Of a stretch of 64,000 nt of DNA, positions 26,628-33,768 are shown in pieces. The position numbers and the translations under genes are program-made. This stretch comes from CAZWKQ01 sp964634005 (GTDB lineage Bacteria > Bacteroidota > Bacteroidia > Bacteroidales > JACABE01). The DNA is taken from contig CAZWKQ010000004.1 in NCBI GenBank assembly GCA_964634005.1, forward strand, positions 124,001 to 188,000. Direction: 5' to 3'. The notes beneath the pieces are model-generated. The model was not told the DNA's origin and did not search any database. It saw nothing but the letters and a program-made list of their open reading frames with translations. Position 1 is the first letter of the stretch. Each line of letters starts with the position of its first letter.

Positions 26628-27566
26628 ATGAGAAAAAAAATATTAGTAACGGGAGGAGCGGGATTTCTCGGCTCTCATCTTTGCGAAAGGCTGCTTAACG
26701 AAGGGAATGAAGTAGTTTGTTTGGACAATTATTTTACCGGCCAAAAACAAAACGTTATCCATTTACTGAATAATCCATATTTTGAGCTTATCAGACACGA
26801 TGTTACAATGCCTTTTTTTATAGAAGTAGATGAAATATATAATCTTGCATGTCCTGCCTCACCGGTACATTATCAGTATAATGCCATCAAAACAGTAAAA
26901 ACGTCGGTGATGGGAGCCGTAAATATGCTCGGATTGGCTAAAAGAATAAAAGCAAAAATTTTGCAGGCTTCCACAAGTGAAGTTTATGGCGACCCTGAAG
27001 TACATCCGCAAAAAGAAACATATTGGGGGCATGTAAATCCAATCGGAATTAGAGCTTGTTATGACGAAGGAAAACGTTGTGCCGAAACACTTTTTGTTAA
27101 TTATCACCGTCAGAACAACGTAAAAATAAAAATTATCAGAATATTCAATACCTACGGACCTCGAATGCACCCTAACGACGGACGTGTTGTTTCAAATTTC
27201 ATCGTTCAAGCTTTACAAAACAAAGATATTACAATATTCGGCGACGGCACCCAAACACGCAGCTTTCAGTATTGCGACGACCTTATTGAAGGCATGATAA
27301 GAATGATGAATACCGGAGACGATTTTACAGGACCAGTCAATATTGGTAATCCAAACGAATTTACTATGCTTGAACTTGCCGAAAAAGTTATAAAACTCAC
27401 CGGCACTAAATCAAAAATAGTTTTTCAACCTTTACCGGCTGATGACCCTATGCAACGTCAGCCTGATATTAGCCTTGCAAAACAAAAATTAAATTGGGAA
27501 CCTAAAATACAATTAGAAGAAGGCTTACAAAGAACAATTGAATATTTCAGAACCATTATAAAATAA
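26628..27566 (+). CDS. UDP-glucuronate decarboxylase (UDP-xylose synthase)
   Basis: An extended short-chain dehydrogenase that decarboxylates UDP-glucuronate to UDP-xylose. The 312-residue protein has the NAD motif VTGGAGFLGSHL (7-18), the family-specific PASPVHYQ stretch near 77, the Ser in STSEVYGDPEVHPQ, and the catalytic pair in CYDEGKR (Tyr145 and Lys149). The residues around the Tyr distinguish UXS from 4-epimerases, which usually have YxxSK. It follows ugd, which makes its substrate. A 4-keto-pentose product is a less likely alternative. Confidence 0.92.
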   Translation: MRKKILVTGGAGFLGSHLCERLLNEGNEVVCLDNYFTGQKQNVIHLLNNPYFELIRHDVTMPFFIEVDEIYNLACPASPVHYQYNAIKTVKTSVMGAVNMLGLAKRIKAKILQASTSEVYGDPEVHPQKETYWGHVNPIGIRACYDEGKRCAETLFVNYHRQNNVKIKIIRIFNTYGPRMHPNDGRVVSNFIVQALQNKDITIFGDGTQTRSFQYCDDLIEGMIRMMNTGDDFTGPVNIGNPNEFTMLELAEKVIKLTGTKSKIVFQPLPADDPMQRQPDISLAKQKLNWEPKIQLEEGLQRTIEYFRTIIK

Positions 27567-27573
27567 ACAGAAG

Positions 27574-28446
27574 ATGATTAATATTTTGGTTACCGGCAGC
27601 AATGGTCAACTGGGAAGTGAAATAAAATTTTTATCGGATAAATATCCCGATTACAAATTCTTATTTACTGATATTGATGAATTGGACATAACTGAATATC
27701 AGGATGTAAATAATTTCTTTTCAAAAAATTCGATAAATTATATAATAAATTGTGCAGCATACACAGCTGTTGATAAAGCGGAACAAGACACCGATAACGC
27801 AAGGTATATAAATGTTAATGCCGTTAAATATCTATCTCAAATTGCCCGTAAATACAATGCCTTTTTGATACATATTTCAACCGATTATGTGTTTGACGGG
27901 AAAAATTATAAACCATACACCGAAAACGACCCTATTTGCCCGACTTTAGCCTATGGTAAAACCAAAGCCGAAGGCGAAGCCGAAGTTAAGATGCATACCG
28001 ATAAAGCTATAATAATAAGAACTTCATGGCTTTATTCTTCTTATGGAAATAATTTTGTTAAAACCATAATTAAATACGGGAAAGAAAGAGGCAAACTCAA
28101 TGTGGTTTTCGACCAGGTTGGCACTCCGACTTACGCCGCCGATTTAGCTAAAACAATACTTGATATTATTCCTAAGCTTCATTCGAAAAACTGCATTGAT
28201 ATTTATCACTTTTCAAACGAAGGAGTTTGCAGTTGGTACGATTTTGCTAAAGAAATTGTTGAGATTTCCAACATCAAATGTGAAATTAACCCCATTGAAA
28301 CTAAAGACTATCCATTGCCTGCTCCTCGTCCGCATTTCAGCGTACTCGACAAATCAAAAATAAAAAGTGAATTTCAAATTACTATCCCTTATTGGAGAGA
28401 CAGTCTTAAAATTTGCTTAAATAAAATTAATGAACAGAACACATAG
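27574..28446 (+). CDS. rfbD: dTDP-4-dehydrorhamnose reductase
   Basis: Reduces dTDP-4-keto-L-rhamnose to dTDP-L-rhamnose with NAD(P)H, the last step of the dTDP-rhamnose pathway. The 290-residue SDR protein has VTGSNGQLGSEI (6-17), NCAAYTAVDKAE, STDYVFDG and the catalytic Tyr127/Lys131 (AYGKTK). The other rhamnose genes rfbA, rfbB and rfbC are not in the window. It is 7 bases after the decarboxylase gene and overlaps the next gene by 17 bases, so all three probably share a transcript. Confidence 0.93.
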   Translation: MINILVTGSNGQLGSEIKFLSDKYPDYKFLFTDIDELDITEYQDVNNFFSKNSINYIINCAAYTAVDKAEQDTDNARYINVNAVKYLSQIARKYNAFLIHISTDYVFDGKNYKPYTENDPICPTLAYGKTKAEGEAEVKMHTDKAIIIRTSWLYSSYGNNFVKTIIKYGKERGKLNVVFDQVGTPTYAADLAKTILDIIPKLHSKNCIDIYHFSNEGVCSWYDFAKEIVEISNIKCEINPIETKDYPLPAPRPHFSVLDKSKIKSEFQITIPYWRDSLKICLNKINEQNT

Positions 28447-28816
28447 AAATCGTTTATTAAATATGGTATTCGAGGCTGCAAACGAAGTTCATAAAAACTT
28501 AGGAACTGGTATTGTCGATACGGTTTATCGCAGTTGCTTTTTACAAGAACTCAGAAGCAGAAATATTTTGTTTAAAAAAGACGTAAGCTTCCCTATATAC
28601 TATAAAGGAATTAAACTTGACTCGGAAATCAAAATTGATTTATTGATTGAAAATGAAATTATTGTTCAAATTATGACTGTAGAAAAAATAACCAAACAAC
28701 ACGAATCTCATTTACTTACATCATTGAAAATGAGCAATAAAAAAACTGGTTGCATTTTCAATTTTAACGAACCCCGATTGGTTGACGGTTTTAAGAAGAT
28801 TATTATTAATGAATAA
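28430..28816 (+). CDS. GxxExxY-family protein with degenerate active-site motif
   Basis: A 128-residue protein of the GxxExxY family, small proteins with a PD-(D/E)XK-like fold often found among sugar-nucleotide genes in Bacteroidota and Planctomycetes. EVHKNLGTG and the C-terminal GCIFNFNE are typical. However, the name motif reads GIVDTVY (Asp30 in place of Glu), and the usual D...VELK core reads KIDLLIENEIIVQIM, with Gln80 and Met82 in place of Glu and Lys. If the fold is nuclease-like, catalysis should be lost. The start overlaps rfbD by 17 bases; Met12 (28463) is an alternative start without overlap. Function is unknown. Confidence 0.8.
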   Translation: MNRTHRNRLLNMVFEAANEVHKNLGTGIVDTVYRSCFLQELRSRNILFKKDVSFPIYYKGIKLDSEIKIDLLIENEIIVQIMTVEKITKQHESHLLTSLKMSNKKTGCIFNFNEPRLVDGFKKIIINE

Positions 28817-28828
28817 ATATACAAAACT

Positions 28829-30565
28829 ATGACACAAGTTGATAAAAATATATTGGAAAAAGCTCAAAAATGGCTTGACATTTCTTTCGACGAAGAAACA
28901 AGAAAACAGGTTAAATATCTGATTGATAACGACCATAATGAGTTGATTGAATCTTTTTACACTAACCTTGAATTTGGCACAGGCGGACTGCGCGGTATTA
29001 TGGGTGTCGGAACCAACCGAATGAACAAATACACTGTAGGCATGGCTACCCAAGGTTTTGCAAATTATATTAAAAAAATGTTTGCCGAAAAAGACATGAT
29101 TAAAATTGCCATAGCCTTCGATTCGAGAAACAACAGCAGTTTTTTTGCTCAGATAACGGCGAATGTAATGTCAGCTAACGGAATTAAGGTATATTTGTTT
29201 GAAAGCCTAAGACCGACACCCGAACTATCGTTTGCAATTAGACATTTGGGATGTCAGGCAGGTGTTGTTATTACTGCTTCTCATAATCCTAAAGAATATA
29301 ACGGCTACAAAGCCTACTGGGAAGACGGCGGACAATTAATAGCTCCACACGATAAAAATGTTATTGAAGAAGTTTTAAAGATTACTGATTTAAAACAGGT
29401 TAATTTTTCTAAAGTCCCCGAATTAATAGAAATAATCGGTGAAAATGTTGATTTTGCTTATTTAGAAAAAGTAAAATCACTGTCGTTATCTCAAGATTTA
29501 ATAAAAAAACACAAAAATCTAAGCATAGTTTACACTCCGCTGCATGGAACCGGCGTAGTACTAGTCCCGAGAGCCTTAAAAGAATATGGTTTTGAAAATA
29601 TACATTTGGTTGAAGAACAAACTGTGGCTGACGGGAATTTCCCGACGGTAAAATCGCCAAATCCTGAAGAAAAATCGGCTTTGGAAATGGCTATTAATAA
29701 AGCAAAATCGGTAAACGCAAACCTTGTGCTGGCAACCGACCCCGATGCCGACAGAGTGGGAATTGCCATTAAAAACGATACAGGAGAATATATTTTACTA
29801 AACGGAAATCAAACAGCCTCTGTATTGATCTATTATCTTATAAATAAATGGAAAGAAAATAATAAGCTGACAGGCAAAGAATACATTGTTAAAACAATAG
29901 TAACTTCAGAGTTGTTGAAGGAAATAGCTATAAAAAACGGTGTTGAAAGTTATGATGTTCTAACAGGATTCAAATATATTGCCGAAATTATCAAAAATCT
30001 TGAAGGCGAAAAAACCTTTATAGGAGGAGGCGAAGAAAGTTACGGTTATCTTGTCGGCGATTTTGTAAGAGACAAAGATGCCGTTATAGCTTGCTGTATG
30101 ATTGCCGAAATGGCTGCATGGGCTGCCGAATCGAATAAAACTTTTTACGACATCCTTATTGATTTATATCTTGAATATGGTTTTTATAAAGAAAATTTGC
30201 TATCGATAACCAAAAAGGGTAAAGCAGGTACTGAAGAAATACAACAAATGATGAATAATTTCAGACAATCGCCTCCTGCTTTTATAAACGGAAGCAAGGT
30301 AATTGCAATAAAAGATTATCTTCTTCAAATTTCAAAAGATCTTATTTCAAACAGAAACTCAGCCATCGATTTGCCAAAATCAAACGTAATACAATTCTTT
30401 ACTGAAGACGGAAGCAAAATCACGGTAAGACCTTCGGGAACCGAACCAAAAATTAAATTTTACTTTGGAGTTCGCGATGTTTTAAAAACAAAAGAAGATT
30501 TTGAAGCTACCGATAAAAAATTAGATTCGAAAATAAAAGCGATTATTGCAGATTTAGGGTTATAA
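28829..30565 (+). CDS. Phosphohexomutase (phosphoglucomutase/phosphomannomutase family)
   Basis: An alpha-D-phosphohexomutase that interconverts hexose 1- and 6-phosphates through a phosphoserine. The 578-residue protein has the catalytic Ser151 in TASHNPKEYNGYK, the metal loop ATDPDADRVGI (Asp304, 306, 308), the sugar-binding loop GGGEESYGYLVG and the phosphate-binding RPSGTEPKIKFYF at the C-terminus. The length and GTGGLRGIMG start fit the PGM2-like group common in Bacteroidota. It would supply glucose-1-phosphate or mannose-1-phosphate to the neighbouring nucleotide-sugar enzymes. The preferred sugar cannot be read from sequence. Confidence 0.93.
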   Translation: MTQVDKNILEKAQKWLDISFDEETRKQVKYLIDNDHNELIESFYTNLEFGTGGLRGIMGVGTNRMNKYTVGMATQGFANYIKKMFAEKDMIKIAIAFDSRNNSSFFAQITANVMSANGIKVYLFESLRPTPELSFAIRHLGCQAGVVITASHNPKEYNGYKAYWEDGGQLIAPHDKNVIEEVLKITDLKQVNFSKVPELIEIIGENVDFAYLEKVKSLSLSQDLIKKHKNLSIVYTPLHGTGVVLVPRALKEYGFENIHLVEEQTVADGNFPTVKSPNPEEKSALEMAINKAKSVNANLVLATDPDADRVGIAIKNDTGEYILLNGNQTASVLIYYLINKWKENNKLTGKEYIVKTIVTSELLKEIAIKNGVESYDVLTGFKYIAEIIKNLEGEKTFIGGGEESYGYLVGDFVRDKDAVIACCMIAEMAAWAAESNKTFYDILIDLYLEYGFYKENLLSITKKGKAGTEEIQQMMNNFRQSPPAFINGSKVIAIKDYLLQISKDLISNRNSAIDLPKSNVIQFFTEDGSKITVRPSGTEPKIKFYFGVRDVLKTKEDFEATDKKLDSKIKAIIADLGL

Positions 30566-30582
30566 AATATAACCCTAATCTT
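30552..30582. terminator. Hairpin between convergent mutase and guanylyltransferase genes
   Basis: A perfect 9-bp stem (TAGGGTTAT with ATAACCCTA, 5-base loop) overlaps the mutase stop codon and lies just after the end of the convergent gene. T-rich sequence follows on the plus strand (TTTCTGTTTA), so it may act in both directions, though the T-tract is weak. Confidence 0.6.
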
Positions 30583-30587
30583 TCTGT

Positions 30588-31676
30588 TTAAACATATTTA
30601 TCACCTTTTTCGCTCATAACGTCATTTACAAACTGCCTGATTTGTTGTTCTTCCGATTTCTTACAAATCAATAGGATATTATTGTCTTCAACAACTATAT
30701 AGTCTTCTAATCCTTGAATTACTGCAAGCTTATCTTTAGGGAAATTTATCAAACAGTTTTTTGTATCGTAAACCATAATATTTTTCCCAACTATGGAGTT
30801 TCCGTTATCATCTTTACTTCTGTTTTCGTATAAAGAACCCCATGTTCCCAAATCGGACCAGCCGAAATCGGCAGCCAAAACATATACATTTTCGGCTTTT
30901 TCCATCACTCCGTAATCAATAGAGATGTTTTTGCAAACAGTATAAGCGTTTTTTATAAAATCTTCTTCGTTGTTTGTATTATAATAAGGAATACCTTCTT
31001 TAAATATAGTGTCGATATCGGGTAAATGCACCTCAAATGCTTTCATAATGCTGTTGAGCGACCAAACAAAAATCCCTGCATTCCACAGAAAATCTCCGCT
31101 GGCAAGAAAAGATTTTGCCATCTCCAAAGCCGGCTTTTCGGTAAAAGTCTTGACTTTCTTTAATTTCGTGTGGTTTTCGGTAGATTGAATATCATTAAAT
31201 TGAATATAGCCATATCCTGTATCGGGGCGGCTGGGCTGAATACCTAAAGTAATGAGCCAATCATTATTTTTACTTGCTTCAAGAGCTGTTTTGATAACTT
31301 CAGTAAAAATATCCTCCCTTAAAATTATATGGTCTGATGGTGAAACTACAATATTTGCATTAGGATTTATCTTTTGAATTTTATAATTGGCATAAGCTAT
31401 GCAGGGAGCAGTATTTCTTCGTGCAGGTTCGCAAATAATTTGATTATCCGATATATCAGGAAGCTGGTTCTTGACCATATCCTTATATATATCGCTTGTT
31501 ACAATATATATATTTTCTTTGGGACAAACAGAAGTAAATCTTCTGAAAGTCTGCTGTATTAAAGTTTCGCCTGTGCCTAATATATCAATAAACTGTTTTG
31601 GTTGCGAAGTTCGACTTAACGGCCAAAAGCGTGAACCAACTCCTCCGGCCATTATTACACAAAAATTATTTTCCAT
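30588..31676 (-). CDS. manC: Mannose-1-phosphate guanylyltransferase
   Basis: Makes GDP-mannose from mannose-1-phosphate and GTP. The 362-residue protein has the nucleotidyltransferase signature MAGGVGSRFWPLSR at 10-23, the metal Asp in SPSDH, the sugar-binding TGYGYIQ and FTEKP, and WNAGIFVW. It lacks the C-terminal isomerase domain of the bifunctional type II enzymes. It faces the mutase gene and fits with it as a GDP-mannose supply. A -7 element lies upstream at 31706. Confidence 0.93.
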   Translation of the reverse strand: MENNFCVIMAGGVGSRFWPLSRTSQPKQFIDILGTGETLIQQTFRRFTSVCPKENIYIVTSDIYKDMVKNQLPDISDNQIICEPARRNTAPCIAYANYKIQKINPNANIVVSPSDHIILREDIFTEVIKTALEASKNNDWLITLGIQPSRPDTGYGYIQFNDIQSTENHTKLKKVKTFTEKPALEMAKSFLASGDFLWNAGIFVWSLNSIMKAFEVHLPDIDTIFKEGIPYYNTNNEEDFIKNAYTVCKNISIDYGVMEKAENVYVLAADFGWSDLGTWGSLYENRSKDDNGNSIVGKNIMVYDTKNCLINFPKDKLAVIQGLEDYIVVEDNNILLICKKSEEQQIRQFVNDVMSEKGDKYV

Positions 31677-31705
31677 TCTTACTCAATTTCATTTATTAAG
31701 GTCTG

Positions 31706-31713
31706 CAAAAATA
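31706..31713 (-). promoter_or_regulatory. -7 element (TATTTTTG) for manC
   Basis: The minus strand reads TATTTTTGCAG, matching TAnnTTTG, 29 bases before the guanylyltransferase start. No -33 TTG is seen at standard spacing. Confidence 0.5.
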
Positions 31714-31753
31714 ATAATTATTATCGTAAAGATAAACCCCATGTCGTTTTAAT

Positions 31754-32362
31754 TTAATCAATTAATAATCTTACCCTGACAAAAGGCTGAAACAAATAGA
31801 GTTTATTATTATTTAAACATAAGCATTTATATCTTTTTCTCAATTTCTCAATCATCTGAAATTTTAACCCATTGACGGTAATAAACTTTGTTTTGGGCGA
31901 TAATTGCTCGACATAAAAATATCCCTCCTCAATTTCATTCGATTTGATAATATCTCTTACAATTGCGTTTTCAGCTCTTACAGGATTTTCGATATTTCTG
32001 AGTATAATTTCTGCTGTTTCTTTACTAAAAAATCCTTTCTTAATAAAACTGATAATCAGATTAACATAATTCATTTTCCATTCTTCTCCATGAGGGAAAG
32101 CCTTATTTTTAAACACTTTCCATGTGAGTAGATGTGCATATTCGTGTAAAAATATTAACAAAAAAAGATCGGGCGGTAAATCTTGATTTATACTGATTCT
32201 GTGGAAATTTATTTTCGATGTAGGCGGTCGATAATCACCAATTTTAGTCTTTCGCTTTTTTGTAATAATCAATTGAATTTTTTCTTTTTCAATTATTTCA
32301 ACAATGCTATCTGATGACTCTAAAGGGAAATATTTGGATATAATTGGCTTAATATCATTCAT
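31754..32362 (-). CDS. SprT-like putative zinc metalloprotease
   Basis: A 202-residue protein with the HExxH zinc motif in FLHEYAHLLTW (His73, Glu74, His77) and a probable third ligand, His91, in FPHGEEW, the pattern of the SprT/Spartan group. The C-terminal half has no CxxC zinc ribbon. No signal peptide is seen, so it is probably cytoplasmic. SprT-like proteins in eukaryotes remove DNA-protein crosslinks, but the role in bacteria is unproven. It lies alone, back to front with the small lipoprotein gene upstream. Confidence 0.8.
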   Translation of the reverse strand: MNDIKPIISKYFPLESSDSIVEIIEKEKIQLIITKKRKTKIGDYRPPTSKINFHRISINQDLPPDLFLLIFLHEYAHLLTWKVFKNKAFPHGEEWKMNYVNLIISFIKKGFFSKETAEIILRNIENPVRAENAIVRDIIKSNEIEEGYFYVEQLSPKTKFITVNGLKFQMIEKLRKRYKCLCLNNNKLYLFQPFVRVRLLID

Positions 32363-32394
32363 TTAATTTATACGAAAAAAAATTTAGCAATAGT

Positions 32395-32562
32395 TTAGCT
32401 CGGTTCTTTTTTAAAAAACTGATCGTAGTTATTAATTGTGAATGAAGGACAATCGCATTTTTTTTTCTTTTTTTTAGGATATTTATCAGTAGCACACGAA
32501 GTTAATATCACCACAAAAAAGATAAATATGATTTTCAGCAATATTTTCAATCCGGTATTCAT
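32395..32562 (-). CDS. Very small lipoprotein (55 residues)
   Basis: A short gene beginning MNTGLKILLKIIF, with a hydrophobic signal segment, a lipobox (VILTSC, Cys23) and a mature part of only 33 residues: a run of six Lys, then CDCPS, then FTINNYDQFF. A TAATTTTG promoter element sits 20 bases upstream of the start on the same strand, supporting a real gene. After lipidation it would be a tiny basic peptide on the membrane with a Cys-Asp-Cys pair. I do not recognise a family. Confidence 0.65.
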   Translation of the reverse strand: MNTGLKILLKIIFIFFVVILTSCATDKYPKKKKKKCDCPSFTINNYDQFFKKEPS

Positions 32563-32581
32563 AGGTTTTAAAAGTAAACTG

Positions 32582-32589
32582 CAAAATTA
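32582..32589 (-). promoter_or_regulatory. -7 element (TAATTTTG) for the small lipoprotein
   Basis: The minus strand reads TAATTTTGCAG, matching TAnnTTTG, 19 bases before the lipoprotein ATG; the -33 position is not clear. Confidence 0.5.
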
Positions 32590-32778
32590 ATATTCTATTT
32601 GTTTTTTGTTGAATGAAATGTGAATATTTTATATAAAATAGAGTAAATTAAGTAATTACAATTTTATTAACAAAAAAAATATATTATATATTATTGAAAT
32701 TCAGATATATAAAATTTAATGTTGAAATTTTGCCGGTATATTTTAATCTTAATAACAAACAAGTGAACATATAAAGAA

Positions 32779-32786
32779 TATATTTG
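32779..32786 (+). promoter_or_regulatory. -7 element (TATATTTG) for the first Omp28-like gene
   Basis: TATATTTGC matches TAnnTTTG, 25 bases before the start codon. The preceding 190 bases are very A/T-rich and hold nothing else that I can name. Confidence 0.55.
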
Positions 32787-32811
32787 CAATTAATTGTAAA
32801 ACAAAAAAACG

Positions 32812-33639
32812 ATGAAGAGAATATTTATTTTATTAGCATTGATTAGTGTATTGAGTTTTTTATCGTGCAAAAAAGATGATAATAAGACTCCCGATACAAA
32901 TACTGTATTTGTGAACAAGTCTCCAGAAGGTCGCAAGGTTGTTTTGGAAGAATTTACCGGTGTTAAATGCGGATATTGCCCCGACGGCCATGAAATAATG
33001 AAGCAAATTATGAATGAAAATCCGGGGAAGGCTATATGTTTCAGCATACATGGCGGAACTTATTCGGTACCTTATGCAGGCGATCCCGATTTAACCTCGC
33101 CTTGGGCTGCGGCAATAATTTCTTTCTCGCAATTAACCGGCTACCCTGCAGGTATGGTAAACAGAGAAGACCTTGACAATGACGGAAAACTTGCTATTGG
33201 GAGAGGTTCATGGAAAAGTCATGCTGCTCAAATATTGGCAAGCGGAAATTCTCCTGTAAATATTGGAATAAAAAGCACTTTCAACTCATCAAGTCGCTTG
33301 CTTACCATAAAGGTTCAATATTACTACACTGCCGATGGCAATGGCACAAATAAACTTAATGTAGGTATTCTCGAAAGCGGAATTATGACTCAACAAGCAG
33401 GGGCAACTACCAATCCTTATGAGCAAAATAATGTTTTACGCGATTTCCTTACAGGGCAATGGGGCGATGAAATTACTACAACAACCGCCGGTACTCTTGG
33501 CACTAAAACTTATACTTACACTATTCCTTCGGGGTGGAACATTGCTAAATGCGACGTTATTGCATATATAACCAAAGGTGACAACAAAAAAATCTACTCA
33601 GGAGAAAAAGTTGCAGCTAACGGAGGTTCTGCAAATTAA
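32812..33639 (+). CDS. Omp28-like thioredoxin-fold lipoprotein
   Basis: A 275-residue lipoprotein: signal peptide with lipobox ending at Cys19 (LSFLSC), followed by KKDD, an acidic motif often linked to surface exposure in Bacteroidota. The mature part begins with a thioredoxin-like strand and a CxxC (EEFTGVKCGYCPDG, Cys53 and Cys56), as in Porphyromonas Omp28-related proteins, and a beta-rich C-terminal domain follows. Redox activity is plausible but the family's function is not settled. A second, divergent member lies at 38703. It has its own promoter and terminator. Confidence 0.85.
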   Translation: MKRIFILLALISVLSFLSCKKDDNKTPDTNTVFVNKSPEGRKVVLEEFTGVKCGYCPDGHEIMKQIMNENPGKAICFSIHGGTYSVPYAGDPDLTSPWAAAIISFSQLTGYPAGMVNREDLDNDGKLAIGRGSWKSHAAQILASGNSPVNIGIKSTFNSSSRLLTIKVQYYYTADGNGTNKLNVGILESGIMTQQAGATTNPYEQNNVLRDFLTGQWGDEITTTTAGTLGTKTYTYTIPSGWNIAKCDVIAYITKGDNKKIYSGEKVAANGGSAN

Positions 33640-33682
33640 TATTTTAGGCAAATTGACAATTATTTAATTTTAATTTTAAAAG

Positions 33683-33708
33683 GCAGGGTATCAGCCCTGC
33701 TTTTTTTT
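33683..33708 (+). terminator. Terminator after the first Omp28-like gene
   Basis: A 6-bp G/C-rich stem (GCAGGG with CCCTGC, 6-base loop) followed by eight T. The 57-bp repeat element begins 3 bases after the T-run. Confidence 0.9.
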
Positions 33709-33710
33709 AT

Positions 33711-33767
33711 CCCAAATTATACAATAAAGAAAATCTTTATTGTATAATCGAATAAGAAAATTTTGGG
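33711..33767 (-). repeat. 57-bp intergenic element, copy A (CCCAAA...TTTGGG)
   Basis: The element is bounded by CCCAAA and TTTGGG and contains a perfect 15-bp inverted repeat (33716-33730 with 33734-33748, loop AAA). Its reverse complement matches copy B (44654-44710) at 51 of 57 positions, without gaps. It lies between a terminator T-run and the convergent DUF4838 gene. It has no coding capacity. The strand given is the one on which it reads like copy B. Confidence 0.85.
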
Positions 33768-33768
33768 T

